From Candidatus Methanolliviera sp. GoM_oil (GTDB lineage Archaea; Halobacteriota; Methanoliparia; Methanoliparales; Methanoliparaceae): a stretch of 11,500 nt of DNA. Under the pieces are notes generated by a model, which did not search any database, was not told the origin of the DNA, and saw only the letters and a program-made list of their open reading frames with translations. Positions 1-6,758 of this stretch are shown here, piece by piece (positions within the stretch are counted from its first letter, which is position 1; each line of letters begins with the position of its first letter). A program made the translations under genes and the position numbers. The DNA lies in NCBI GenBank assembly GCA_902158735.1, contig CABGHG010000039.1, positions 1 through 11,500 on the forward strand, in the 5' to 3' direction.

Positions 1-146
1 GTTATTGCCAGTATCAATCCCACATCGCCCTCGATTCGTCCCTCCAACTTGTTCTTCAATTCCTCCCTAACGGCAGCCTTGGCATCACCGTAGAGTTTGT
101 TTGGAGGAACTCTAACCGCATCCAAAAGTATGATCTTCTTGTACAT
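1..146 (-). CDS. rpoE1: DNA-directed RNA polymerase subunit Rpo7 (RpoE1), N-terminal part
   Basis: This is the first 48 codons of the archaeal counterpart of eukaryotic Rpb7, which forms the RNA polymerase stalk with Rpo4 and helps open-complex formation and nascent RNA binding. The protein opens MYKKIILLDAVRVPP and continues with KLEGRIEGDVGLILAI. This matches the family's start, where MYK..L.D.VR(V/I)PP is followed by a LEGR-D-LG-IVAV stretch of the tip domain. The ATG at 146 lies seven bases beyond the stop codon of the PIN-domain gene, with a weak AGGA upstream. The gene runs off the left edge. The order aIF2-gamma, PIN protein, rpo7 is a common arrangement in Euryarchaeota, which supports the call. 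It is probably cotranscribed with the genes to its right. Confidence 0.88.
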   Translation of the reverse strand, partial: MYKKIILLDAVRVPPNKLYGDAKAAVREELKNKLEGRIEGDVGLILAI

Positions 147-153
147 GCTTTTC

Positions 154-519
154 CTATTCCTCACATAAAAGCTTTTTCTGCCTTAGCCTAACCACTCTAA
201 CCCCTCTATCCTTCAACTCCTTGATCAGACGTTTATCGTTTGTGGCGACCGCGACCTCTTTAGAGGCAAGGTTTAAGATCACAGCATCGGCAAAACCCTT
301 CCCCTCATCGAGTATCTCACACCTTTCTGTAAGGGATATCGCCACATCTACCGAAGCCTTCTTTTTCCCTTTATATCTATCTTTAAGCATATTAAGCTCT
401 TTTAAAACCGTTTTAGGAACGATAAACTCCGTATAACCGAGCCTACCCAATTCCTCAAATATATCAACGTTGAACTGCCCTGGAACCATGAGCATATTTG
501 AGTCGAGTATTATCTTCAT
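154..519 (-). CDS. PIN-domain nuclease, FCF1/Utp24-like archaeal family
   Basis: A 121-residue single-domain protein of the PIN fold, a Mg2+-dependent ribonuclease family. The four expected acidic positions are visible: D6 (ILDSN), E41 (VLKEL), D78 (GFADAVI) and D95 (TNDKRL). The stretch MVPGQFNVDIFEEL (residues 11-24) is typical of the archaeal group related to eukaryotic FCF1/Utp24, which is thought to act in rRNA processing; that role is inferred from the family. The reading frame is open back to 582, but the extra 21 residues would be encoded inside an intergenic hairpin cluster and have no family counterpart, so the ATG at 519 is preferred. No antitoxin partner is adjacent, so a VapC toxin role is unlikely. 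It lies between aIF2-gamma and rpo7. Confidence 0.85.
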   Translation of the reverse strand: MKIILDSNMLMVPGQFNVDIFEELGRLGYTEFIVPKTVLKELNMLKDRYKGKKKASVDVAISLTERCEILDEGKGFADAVILNLASKEVAVATNDKRLIKELKDRGVRVVRLRQKKLLCEE

Positions 520-619
520 TCGCAAATGCACACGAATCTTTGATTCGTGGCACGGAAAATGTTCCATTTTCCTGTGTTCCATTTGTGCCTATTCGCATTT
601 GAAAATCTCCGATTTCCAA
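520..619. repeat. Cluster of short-loop hairpins between aIF2-gamma and the PIN gene
   Basis: This 100-base gap is almost entirely inverted repeats. A perfect stem CACGAATC/GATTCGTG with loop TTT spans 531-549. A perfect stem GGAAAATG/CATTTTCC with loop TTC spans 554-572. AAATC/GATTT with loop TCC spans 603-615. An outer pair CAAATGC (523-529) and GCATTTG (595-601) encloses the first two. In the transcript this could fold into a multi-branch structure within the operon. It may be a mobile palindromic repeat or an RNA-processing site; the sequence does not decide between these. I see no gene in it. Confidence 0.6.
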
Positions 620-1852
620 TCATCCATTCAACATCCCAACGCCGACGAGCCTCCATCTGCTTGATATTCTTCTGCTTATAGCAATCCTTGAGCCTTTGTC
701 TGCACAGACTGGTCTTTTCAGTTTCACTTCCAGCTGATCTTTTCTTGATTTTTCGACGACCCCGACGGTCGTTGCTGTTCCCACGTTGAGCATCAGAAAT
801 TCCCCCACCTTAATTCCCTGGACTTTTTGTTCCTCTTTTGTGCCTACAACCCTATCGAGGAGCTTCACATCCATCGTAAAATCATTCCACACGGGAGGTA
901 AAGTGCCAGGCTTTCCCAGCACCTGCCCGACTAAAGCATCTGCCTTAGTAATATAAGGATCTAACGTGGTAGAGATTCCTATAAGACCCCCAGGAGTTGC
1001 TTCTTTTATTTTTGTCTTTCCCGACATGATAGTCTCCACCTCCGTGAAGATTGGCTCCCACCTACCCTTTCTTCCCGACTCTACAAAACGCCCGGGCTTT
1101 ATCTCTATCTCATCTTTCGGTTTCAAGATTCCTATGCTGAGAGAACCGCCCACAACACCGCCAACGAGTTTATTTATAGGCGAACCTGGTTTATTGACGT
1201 CAAAGGATCTCGCGATCAAGAGTCTGGCCGGCGCATCTATCTTCTGTTTCGGTGTGGGAATGTTCTCTTCTATCTCCTCGATTAAAACATCCATATTTAT
1301 CCTGTGTTGGGCAGATATCGGCACTATTGGAGCGTCTTCCGCTAATGTCCCCTTCAGGAATTCTTTTATTTGGATATAATTCTCCTGTGCCGCCTCTTTT
1401 GAGACGATGTCTATCTTATTCTGGGCAACCACAATCTTATCGATGTCTATTATACTTAGGGCCATCAGATGTTCTTTCGTCTGTGACTGTGGGCATGACT
1501 CATCAGCGGATATAACCAGTATAGCCCCGTCCATTATGGCAGCCCCACTGAGCATAGTTGCCATGAGCGTCTCATGTCCAGGAGCATCAACGAAAGAGAC
1601 CGTTCTAAGCTCTTCTGTCTTGGTTCCACAATTTGGACATTTTTCCTCGACCGTATATGCGTCCGGTTCCGGACATTTTGGGCATTTTCTGAATGTTGCA
1701 TCCGCATATCCCAACTTGATAGATATTCCCCTCTTCGTCTCCTCGCTATGCCTATCAGCCCATTCCCCAGAAAAGGCACTGACAATCGTGGTCTTTCCAT
1801 GATCTACGTGACCCACCAATCCCATATTAACACAAGGTTCACTCAATTCCAA
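620..1852 (-). CDS. eif2g: Translation initiation factor aIF2 subunit gamma
   Basis: This is the GTP-binding core of the archaeal aIF2 heterotrimer, which carries initiator Met-tRNA to the small ribosomal subunit. Counting from the longest frame (start 1864), the G1 P-loop GHVDHGKT is at residues 18-25 and the switch region EETKRGISIKLGYA at 41-54. A four-cysteine zinc knuckle (C61, C64, C76, C79) is typical of aIF2-gamma and absent from EF-Tu. DAPGH is at 93-97, NKID at 149-152 and SAQ at 184-186. Domains II and III follow, and the length of about 410 residues is normal. The longest frame begins with TTG at 1864, but GGAGG at 1858-1862 lies five bases before a second TTG at 1852, so I chose 1852. 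The start overlaps the end of the AAA+ gene, which implies translational coupling. Confidence 0.96.
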   Translation of the reverse strand: MELSEPCVNMGLVGHVDHGKTTIVSAFSGEWADRHSEETKRGISIKLGYADATFRKCPKCPEPDAYTVEEKCPNCGTKTEELRTVSFVDAPGHETLMATMLSGAAIMDGAILVISADESCPQSQTKEHLMALSIIDIDKIVVAQNKIDIVSKEAAQENYIQIKEFLKGTLAEDAPIVPISAQHRINMDVLIEEIEENIPTPKQKIDAPARLLIARSFDVNKPGSPINKLVGGVVGGSLSIGILKPKDEIEIKPGRFVESGRKGRWEPIFTEVETIMSGKTKIKEATPGGLIGISTTLDPYITKADALVGQVLGKPGTLPPVWNDFTMDVKLLDRVVGTKEEQKVQGIKVGEFLMLNVGTATTVGVVEKSRKDQLEVKLKRPVCADKGSRIAISRRISSRWRLVGVGMLNG

Positions 1853-3116
1853 AATACCCTCCAATATCTTCTTTTAACTCTTTCCTTCTATTTATCTCAT
1901 TCGCAGATCTCAACAGATCTTTCTCTGTGATATCTTTTCTTTTCTCCTTCAAACCACCGAGAACTGCCCCCTTAACAATCAAACGCAGATCAGAGCCAGA
2001 AAAACCCTCCGTCAATTTCACGATCTCCTTTAGATCAAATTCTCCTTCTACATTAGAGAGAAGGATCTCGAGGATTCTCTCTTTCATCTCGTCATCTGGC
2101 AGCGGAAAGTATACCACCGCATCAAAACGCCTCCACGCGGCAATATCCAACAATTGGGGATGATTTGTGGCTCCTATGAGTAATACACCATCATTTATTA
2201 GGCTTATCTCATCTATACTCTTTAGAAGCGTATTGACGGCCCTCTTTACAGCGGAATGCTCGTCTGATGTTCTGGTCTTTGCGATAAAATCAAATTCATC
2301 AATGAATAAGATACAAGGGGAGATCCTCTTTGCAAGTTCAAAGACCCTATCTATATTCTTGGAGGTCTCACCAAGATACTGATCGATTATCATCGAGATT
2401 CTCACCTCGACCATTGGAAGACCGAAATATTTTGTTGTCGCCCTGGCAAGCGTCGTCTTTCCCGTTCCAGGCGGACCGATGAACAATAATTTTCCTATAT
2501 CGTATAATTTTAACCTCCCTAAATACTCGCTATTTTCGATAGCTACTGCCATCTTTTCCAATTCTGCCATCTGTTCCTCTGTCACGACGAGATCTTCCAT
2601 AGAAAAGAGGATATCTTCGGGGGAATATATCTTCACGAGATCGAGTGCCGCGATCATCTTTTTATCTTTAGATAGGTCATTTAAGAGAAATTCTGTCCAC
2701 CCTCTATCCGATGATAGAGGAGGATTCCTACACTTAACCGCATCGCAGTCTATATCAATTAAACCTCTATCCACAAAATAACGGGCGAGGACTGGATTGT
2801 TATTCACTCTCTCCAAGGAACCTTCCCTATTTAAGAACCATTTAGTCCCCATCTCAAGGTTAATCAATCTTATCTTGGATCCAAACTCGATATAATCGAT
2901 GAACGGAATGCTTTTAACGAATTTTTGCGCATCTTTTATCCCATAGATCTCTTCGACGTCTCTATCCGTAACCTCAATGGGGTTTTTCATCCTTCCCTTA
3001 TTCGGATCCCAGTAATTTTGCCTCATATTTCGAGGCAGATCATCGGGTGAGATGTCCCCTTCATTATATATAGCCGTGGTTAACAATAACTCGACGATAT
3101 CTTCTGTCCCGTCCAT
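1839..3116 (-). CDS. AAA+ ATPase with an unrecognised N-terminal domain
   Basis: A 425-residue protein with one C-terminal AAA+ module. Walker A GPPGTGKT is at residues 214-221, Walker B ILFIDEFD at 269-276 and sensor 1 in GATNHP at 315-320. An arginine-finger-like pair is R329/R330 in AAWRRFD, and the sensor 2 motif GFSGSDL is at 371-377. The module resembles the proteasome-activating/CDC48/katanin group, but there is only one, and no N-terminal coiled coil or C-terminal HbYX motif (it ends YFGIE). That argues against a proteasomal regulator. Residues 1-205 match no domain I recognise; they include a short Cys pair (CDAVKC, 124-129). The gene lies 24 bases after map and overlaps aIF2-gamma, so a role near translation or nascent-protein handling is plausible but only inferred. 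Confidence 0.85.
   Translation of the reverse strand: MDGTEDIVELLLTTAIYNEGDISPDDLPRNMRQNYWDPNKGRMKNPIEVTDRDVEEIYGIKDAQKFVKSIPFIDYIEFGSKIRLINLEMGTKWFLNREGSLERVNNNPVLARYFVDRGLIDIDCDAVKCRNPPLSSDRGWTEFLLNDLSKDKKMIAALDLVKIYSPEDILFSMEDLVVTEEQMAELEKMAVAIENSEYLGRLKLYDIGKLLFIGPPGTGKTTLARATTKYFGLPMVEVRISMIIDQYLGETSKNIDRVFELAKRISPCILFIDEFDFIAKTRTSDEHSAVKRAVNTLLKSIDEISLINDGVLLIGATNHPQLLDIAAWRRFDAVVYFPLPDDEMKERILEILLSNVEGEFDLKEIVKLTEGFSGSDLRLIVKGAVLGGLKEKRKDITEKDLLRSANEINRRKELKEDIGGYFGIE
1858..1862 (-). promoter_or_regulatory. Shine-Dalgarno GGAGG deciding the aIF2-gamma start
   Basis: GGAGG on the minus strand is followed by a five-base spacer (GTATT) and a TTG codon at 1852. The upstream TTG at 1864 has no such site. 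The site lies inside the last codons of the AAA+ gene. Confidence 0.6.
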
Positions 3117-3140
3117 CTTACCCCTTATAGTGAAAGATAT

Positions 3141-4013
3141 TCATTTTGTCGTCACCTCACACCCATCTTCCAGCACGATCATCGTATGTTCTTTCTGTGC
3201 CACAAATCCACCGCTTTCCTCTTTTAAGACGGGAAAAGAATATAAAATTCCCTTATCCACGAGCTGATTTAACATGATATCTGAAGGCGATCTTAGCCAT
3301 CTCTTTGCGAACGGTAGAGTCTTATACTCCTCTACTTCATCTATGAATCTCCTCATATTCATTAATCTCACGGGTTTCCGCTCAAGGAAGCTATATATCT
3401 CTAATATATTTCCCCTTTTAGTTCTTCCAATACCATCTGTGGCAAACGGCTCTATGGCGATAACTTGTCCCTCTTCAAGATCAACGCCCTTTTTTATACA
3501 TCTATTGGATATCGTTGGGGGAGCATGAGCATTGTATTGCAGAAGGCCATGTCCGGATAGGTCTGCAACTGGTCTGTAACCAAAATCGGTTATCGTCTTC
3601 TCGATTGTCTCGGATAGATCCTTGGTGTTTACCCCGGCATGTACCAGATCTATAGCGTTATTCAGCGCCGCCTCGCTCGCTCTCTTTAACTCTTCTCGCT
3701 CTCCCGAGAGGTCGATCGTCACTGCCATATCCGCGATGTATCCATCGATCTGTGATCCGATATCCAATTTCACGATCTCATCGTTGAATCTGGTCTCCTC
3801 TCCTTTAAAAGGCGTTCTGTGTGCTGCCTCATCATCCAGCGATATGTTGCACGGAAATGCTATTTCCGCCCCTCGCCTCTTTATTTCCTCCTCAGCAAAT
3901 TCCGCCACCGATAAAAGCTTTTCCCCTTTCTTCACCATCTTAGCCGCATCTCTTGCTACGGAAGATAGTATCTTGCCCGCCAATCTATATTTATCCAATA
4001 TTTCCTCGTTCAA
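3141..4013 (-). CDS. map: Methionine aminopeptidase, type II (archaeal)
   Basis: This cytosolic M24 metallopeptidase removes the initiator methionine from nascent proteins. The 290-residue length and an insert between the last two metal-binding motifs fit the archaeal/eukaryotic type II class. All five metal ligands are visible: D84 (KLDIG), D95 (IADMA), H155 (SGHGLLQYNAH), E188 (AIEPF) and E275 (AQKEHTM). H163 in the NAH triad fits the catalytic histidine position. The start is a TTG at 4013, chosen because GGTGAT lies just upstream and the N-terminus MNEEILDKYRLAGKI aligns with the family. The Shine-Dalgarno site overlaps the stop codon of the preceding peptidase gene, so the two M24 genes are probably coupled. 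The AAA+ gene follows after 24 bases. Confidence 0.95.
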   Translation of the reverse strand: MNEEILDKYRLAGKILSSVARDAAKMVKKGEKLLSVAEFAEEEIKRRGAEIAFPCNISLDDEAAHRTPFKGEETRFNDEIVKLDIGSQIDGYIADMAVTIDLSGEREELKRASEAALNNAIDLVHAGVNTKDLSETIEKTITDFGYRPVADLSGHGLLQYNAHAPPTISNRCIKKGVDLEEGQVIAIEPFATDGIGRTKRGNILEIYSFLERKPVRLMNMRRFIDEVEEYKTLPFAKRWLRSPSDIMLNQLVDKGILYSFPVLKEESGGFVAQKEHTMIVLEDGCEVTTK

Positions 4014-4016
4014 TTG

Positions 4017-4022
4017 ATCACC
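4017..4022 (-). promoter_or_regulatory. Shine-Dalgarno GGTGAT for the TTG start of map
   Basis: GGTGAT on the minus strand ends three bases before the TTG at 4013. Its TGA is also the stop codon of the upstream Xaa-Pro peptidase gene, an arrangement expected for coupled translation. The same GGTGAT also precedes the TraB-family gene and the gene at the right edge, which suggests it matches this organism's 16S rRNA 3' end. Confidence 0.6.
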
Positions 4023-5181
4023 CTATAATAAATTTCTTATCTAATTTTGTTAAGTTGACATATCCGTCTCTCTTTATCGCCACGATATCTTCTATTCTCA
4101 CTCCCCCAATCTCTTTATAATATAAACCCGGTTCTATCGTCACGACGTCTCCTTCGACCAGTCTCTCATCATTTCTTCCTATAAAAGGAGGTTCGTGCAC
4201 GTTTAGGCCGACTCCATGCCCGGTGGAATGGATGAAACCTTCTTTATCATTATTTCTCTCTGTTCCATATCCGAGTGATTCAAAATATTCGCAAACGGTA
4301 AGATGAACCTCTTCACACCTTCTTCCTGCCTTTAATTCTTTGAAGGCGAGCTCCTGTGCATCGAAAACGGCATCATACATATTTAGGAGATCTTCGTTCG
4401 GCTCCCCTTTGACGTATGTCCTTGTCATATCGGAATAATACCTCTCATTTATGAGATTTGGAAAGATATCGATCACGATGGGTTCACCCTCTCTTATTGC
4501 CCCGTGTCCAACAGAGTGGGGATCGGAAGAATCCCTTCCAGAAGCACATATCACGCTATCGCAGAATGATCCGTTCTCCAAGAGGGTCTTCTCTATCGTA
4601 ACCCTCAGATATTCTGATGTCAACTCCTTCTCTTTATAATAAAGAGTTCTCTTTTTGACCTTCGCATGCTCGATTATCTTCTTCACCGTTTCCAACGAAA
4701 CTTCACACGCTTTCTGAGCTTTTTTTATCTTATTTAACTCCTCCTCTCCCTTTCTTCTCCTCATATCTCTAAAAGGATCTTTCAAAATTTTTAGTGGAAG
4801 CCCCTCATCCTTCAAGAATTCATAGAAGAACGATGGAAAATCTCTCATCACGGATATTTTCTTGATGCATTGCTCTTTTAATATCTTTAGGATCAGGTTT
4901 GCAAACGCTACACCTGGATCTTTATATCTTCTATATATTGCATCATAGTTATAATCCCTATAACTCTTGATCTCGTTCGCGTTTGACTCTTTTAACGCCC
5001 TTCCTGTCTCCATCTCCGACAAAAAAATTTTTTTATCTTTTAAATCCTTAGATACTAAACATAGAAACGGATCTGGGCTTAAAAATTTCGTTACGTAGTA
5101 GATATTCGAGTTCGTGTAGCTATTCCCATAGAGGAGGATATATTCGTCTGTCATATATTGGTAAAATCTTATTCTTTTCAT
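4018..5181 (-). CDS. M24B metallopeptidase, Xaa-Pro aminopeptidase/dipeptidase
   Basis: A 387-residue two-domain M24 peptidase. Residues 1 to about 150 form a creatinase-like N-terminal domain; the C-terminal pita-bread domain is catalytic. The metal ligands are D238 (VIDIFP), D251 (SDMTRTY), H322 (HSTGHGVGLNVHEPP), E350 (TIEPGLYY) and E364 (GVRIEDIV). The set is complete, so the enzyme should be active on peptides with proline in the second position; dipeptidase versus aminopeptidase activity cannot be decided here. The ATG at 5181 overlaps the methyltransferase stop codon (ATGA). A second in-frame ATG at 5154 is possible, and neither start has a clear Shine-Dalgarno site. The start lies within a 16-bp tandem duplication at the edge of the R-M module, so the gene may have lost its original leader. 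Confidence 0.9.
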   Translation of the reverse strand: MKRIRFYQYMTDEYILLYGNSYTNSNIYYVTKFLSPDPFLCLVSKDLKDKKIFLSEMETGRALKESNANEIKSYRDYNYDAIYRRYKDPGVAFANLILKILKEQCIKKISVMRDFPSFFYEFLKDEGLPLKILKDPFRDMRRRKGEEELNKIKKAQKACEVSLETVKKIIEHAKVKKRTLYYKEKELTSEYLRVTIEKTLLENGSFCDSVICASGRDSSDPHSVGHGAIREGEPIVIDIFPNLINERYYSDMTRTYVKGEPNEDLLNMYDAVFDAQELAFKELKAGRRCEEVHLTVCEYFESLGYGTERNNDKEGFIHSTGHGVGLNVHEPPFIGRNDERLVEGDVVTIEPGLYYKEIGGVRIEDIVAIKRDGYVNLTKLDKKFIIG

Positions 5182-5206
5182 ATTTTAATATTTTCATATT
5201 TTAATA
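5175..5206. repeat. 16-bp perfect tandem repeat at the methyltransferase/peptidase junction
   Basis: TTTTCATATTTTAATA occurs twice back to back (5175-5190 and 5191-5206, plus strand). On the coding strand it spans the last codons of the methyltransferase and the start codon of the M24 peptidase. The duplication puts an in-frame TGA into the methyltransferase and creates the ATGA overlap. With one copy removed, the methyltransferase frame would continue about 50 bases into the peptidase gene. Confidence 0.85.
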
Positions 5207-6125
5207 ATCTTGTTTGCTTATCAAATTTTATTTTTTTTATTTTTGTAAAATCAATATCTTTAATATTCTCAGGAATTAAAAAATGTTGTGCCAATTTTAC
5301 CCAATCTATATCCCTAATTGTTTCTATCTCATCCAAGTAAAAACTAACCCAAATATCACCAATTTTAGAGTTGGATGAAACTCCTGCAAGTTTATCCTTT
5401 GTGATATTTATATACTTTTCATCAATATCGATCCCGATAAATCTTCGTTCCAATCTTTTTGCGGCAATAACTGTTGTTCCAGTCCCAACAAAAGGATCCA
5501 GTACAATATCATCTTCATCCGTACTCATCAGAATTATCCGTTCTAATAAATGTATTGGCAGCTGACACGGATGTTCATCTCTATATTTGTTGTGCTTAAT
5601 CCGATAAATATCTGTCCAGACATCAGAAATTAAAGGCCCAAACGGATGTAACTTGGCTTTTTTTCCACCGTAATCTTTTAAAAGATAATCACATTTTCTA
5701 CACCGTTTATGAGGATAACGTATTTCATAAAATTTATTTTTCTCTGGGTCTTTCACATAATATAAAATACCATAATGAGAAGGCTGTAAGCTTTTCCCCA
5801 TCGGCGCGGTTGGTGCATCCCAGGCAATCCAATGTTTAAAGTAAGCAATTTCATTCAAAAAATCCGCATAGTATGTTAGCCATTTTGGAATATTATGGAC
5901 GAATATAGAACCGGTAGGTTTGGTAATTCTCACCATTTCATATATCCACTGCTTACACCATTCCAAATATGTGTTAAATTCCTTGTTATCTTTATATCCA
6001 TTATATTTCTTTTTTAGATTAAAGGGAGGATCGGCAAATGTTATATCTACAGAATTATCTGGAATATTTTTCATAACTTCTAAGCAATCCCCCTGAATAA
6101 TACTATTGATGTATTTATTTAGCAT
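5178..6125 (-). CDS. DNA methyltransferase (N6-adenine/N4-cytosine, beta class) of a type II R-M system
   Basis: A 315-residue S-adenosylmethionine-dependent DNA amino-methyltransferase (N-4/N-6 methylase family). The catalytic motif IV is ADPPFN (DPPF at 32-35). The SAM-binding motif I, DPFVGTGTT (210-218), lies near the C-terminus and is followed by FIGIDID. The order IV, target-recognition region, I marks the beta class. DPPF favours adenine-N6, but this is not decisive. The central region carries a CxxC pair (C142, C145) and HPCQLP at 185-190, suggesting a small zinc-stabilised recognition segment. The gene overlaps the endonuclease stop by seven bases, with AGGAGGTG at 6134-6141, eight bases before the ATG. 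It is AT-rich compared with the flanking operon, consistent with horizontal transfer. The target sequence cannot be read from the protein. Confidence 0.9.
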   Translation of the reverse strand: MLNKYINSIIQGDCLEVMKNIPDNSVDITFADPPFNLKKKYNGYKDNKEFNTYLEWCKQWIYEMVRITKPTGSIFVHNIPKWLTYYADFLNEIAYFKHWIAWDAPTAPMGKSLQPSHYGILYYVKDPEKNKFYEIRYPHKRCRKCDYLLKDYGGKKAKLHPFGPLISDVWTDIYRIKHNKYRDEHPCQLPIHLLERIILMSTDEDDIVLDPFVGTGTTVIAAKRLERRFIGIDIDEKYINITKDKLAGVSSNSKIGDIWVSFYLDEIETIRDIDWVKLAQHFLIPENIKDIDFTKIKKIKFDKQTRLLKYENIKI

Positions 6126-6484
6126 TCACCAAACACCTCCTCTAATAATTGCTTAAATCGTTCTAATTCGTCTTGATGGAAAGTAAATACATCTTCATAC
6201 GCAGCGACCATTCTTTTTAGATCATTTTTTCTTACATACCAACCAATACCGTCAACGAAACCTAAAAAGTGGGCTTTGGGATAATGCTCTTTGATTAAAG
6301 AATCAATTGAAATCTCTGTTTTTGACTTATCCCCTTGGCCCGAAGATATTGTAACTAAATATGAACACTCAATAATTATTTTTGGGCTTCTTTTATGTGG
6401 GATGATAAAGTCCATTGTTCGCTTCTTATCTGGGGCATTGCTTATTAATTCGCCTAAATCTCCCTTTTCAAACCCGATCCCCAT
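6119..6484 (-). CDS. C-terminal catalytic fragment of a DpnII-like type II restriction endonuclease
   Basis: A 121-residue open frame that looks like the catalytic half of a PD-(D/E)XK endonuclease. KRTMDFIIP, then KIIIECSY, GQGDKSKTE, FVDGIGWYVRKNDLKR and VFTFHQDELERFKQLL follow the same order as KRFDFVIK, LIEVNFY, SGSGSKLNE, WITDGQGWYKAKNNL and a similar C-terminus, as I recall them from DpnII. It has its own ATG at 6484 with GGAG five bases upstream, so it could be translated separately. It overlaps the N-terminal fragment by 31 bases in another frame. Deleting two bases in the CTCT tract at 6512-6516 would join both into one 334-residue protein (1007 bp minus 2 is 335 codons). I treat the endonuclease as probably inactive, unless the two pieces assemble. 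Confidence 0.7.
   Translation of the reverse strand: MGIGFEKGDLGELISNAPDKKRTMDFIIPHKRSPKIIIECSYLVTISSGQGDKSKTEISIDSLIKEHYPKAHFLGFVDGIGWYVRKNDLKRMVAAYEDVFTFHQDELERFKQLLEEVFGEC
6134..6141 (-). promoter_or_regulatory. Strong Shine-Dalgarno AGGAGGTG of the methyltransferase
   Basis: AGGAGGTG on the minus strand lies eight bases before the ATG at 6125, inside the final codons of the endonuclease gene. It is the best ribosome binding site in the window. It should allow methyltransferase synthesis even though the upstream endonuclease frame is broken. Confidence 0.7.
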
Positions 6485-6524
6485 TTTATCTCCTTTGAAG
6501 ACCCCATCCGTGAGAGTGTGGATG
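6485..6524 (+). mobile_element. Degenerate IS200/IS605 right-end-like palindrome, copy B, at the endonuclease frameshift
   Basis: Plus strand: TTTATCTCCTTTG followed by GAAGACCCCATCC and a hairpin CATCC (6505-6509)/GGATG (6520-6524). The 13-mer TTTATCTCCTTTG recurs exactly at 8560-8572, also just before GAAGACCCC. By hand alignment the minus-strand segments match at 31 of 36 positions with one 6-base gap. The frameshifted CTCT tract lies in the loop. Confidence 0.45.
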
Positions 6525-6668
6525 ATAAACCAAAACCTTTAAATCCTCCAAGTCCGTACATATTCTCATATACCAGAGGAAGAGGTTTTCCAACAAAACC
6601 TTTGGATGTAAAACTCGAAGGCTCAATTCTCTTCTCTTGTGAATGGGATTTGAGATAGAAAGTATGTA

Positions 6669-6758
6669 GGGCAGGGGCTGCCCGAATTGAAAGCCTGCGG
6701 AGATTTTGGTAAAATCGGTGAACCAGGAAGCCCAATCCGTAAGGGTGGGGTAGTTCAC
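6669..6758 (+). mobile_element. IS200/IS605 right-end / omega-RNA-scaffold-like relic, copy A
   Basis: A 90-base segment with 50 G or C bases (56%) inside an AT-rich gene. It has three hairpins in a row: GGGCAG-GGG-CTGCCC (6669-6683), GATTTT-GGT-AAAATC (6702-6716) and CCCAATCC-GTAA-GGGTGGGG (6731-6750, one mismatch and one wobble), then TAGTTCAC. Between the last two lies CGGTGAACCAGGAAG. From memory, this order is characteristic of the 3' ends of TnpB-encoding IS200/IS605 elements in archaea, where the DNA end hairpin also forms the omega-RNA scaffold. No tnpA or tnpB reading frame is present, so it would be a relic or a solo end. The bases after 6758 would be the guide side. Confidence 0.55.

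Noticed and set aside
520..582. N-terminal extension of the PIN protein back to 582
   Set aside because: The extra 21 codons are made of intergenic hairpin sequence, and the family begins at MKIILDSN.
966..1930. Long plus-strand open frames opposite aIF2-gamma
   Set aside because: They are mirror frames of a conserved gene with no recognisable protein content or start signals.
2701..2720. Perfect 8-bp hairpin CCTCTATC-CGAT-GATAGAGG as a regulatory element
   Set aside because: It lies within the AAA+ coding sequence, is isolated and has no related copy in the window. It may be chance from codons for PPLSSDRG.
5175..5206. Target-site duplication flanking the R-M insertion
   Set aside because: The two 16-bp copies are adjacent on one side of the module. 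I found no matching copy beyond the endonuclease start around 7126-7178, so this is a tandem duplication, not a flanking duplication.
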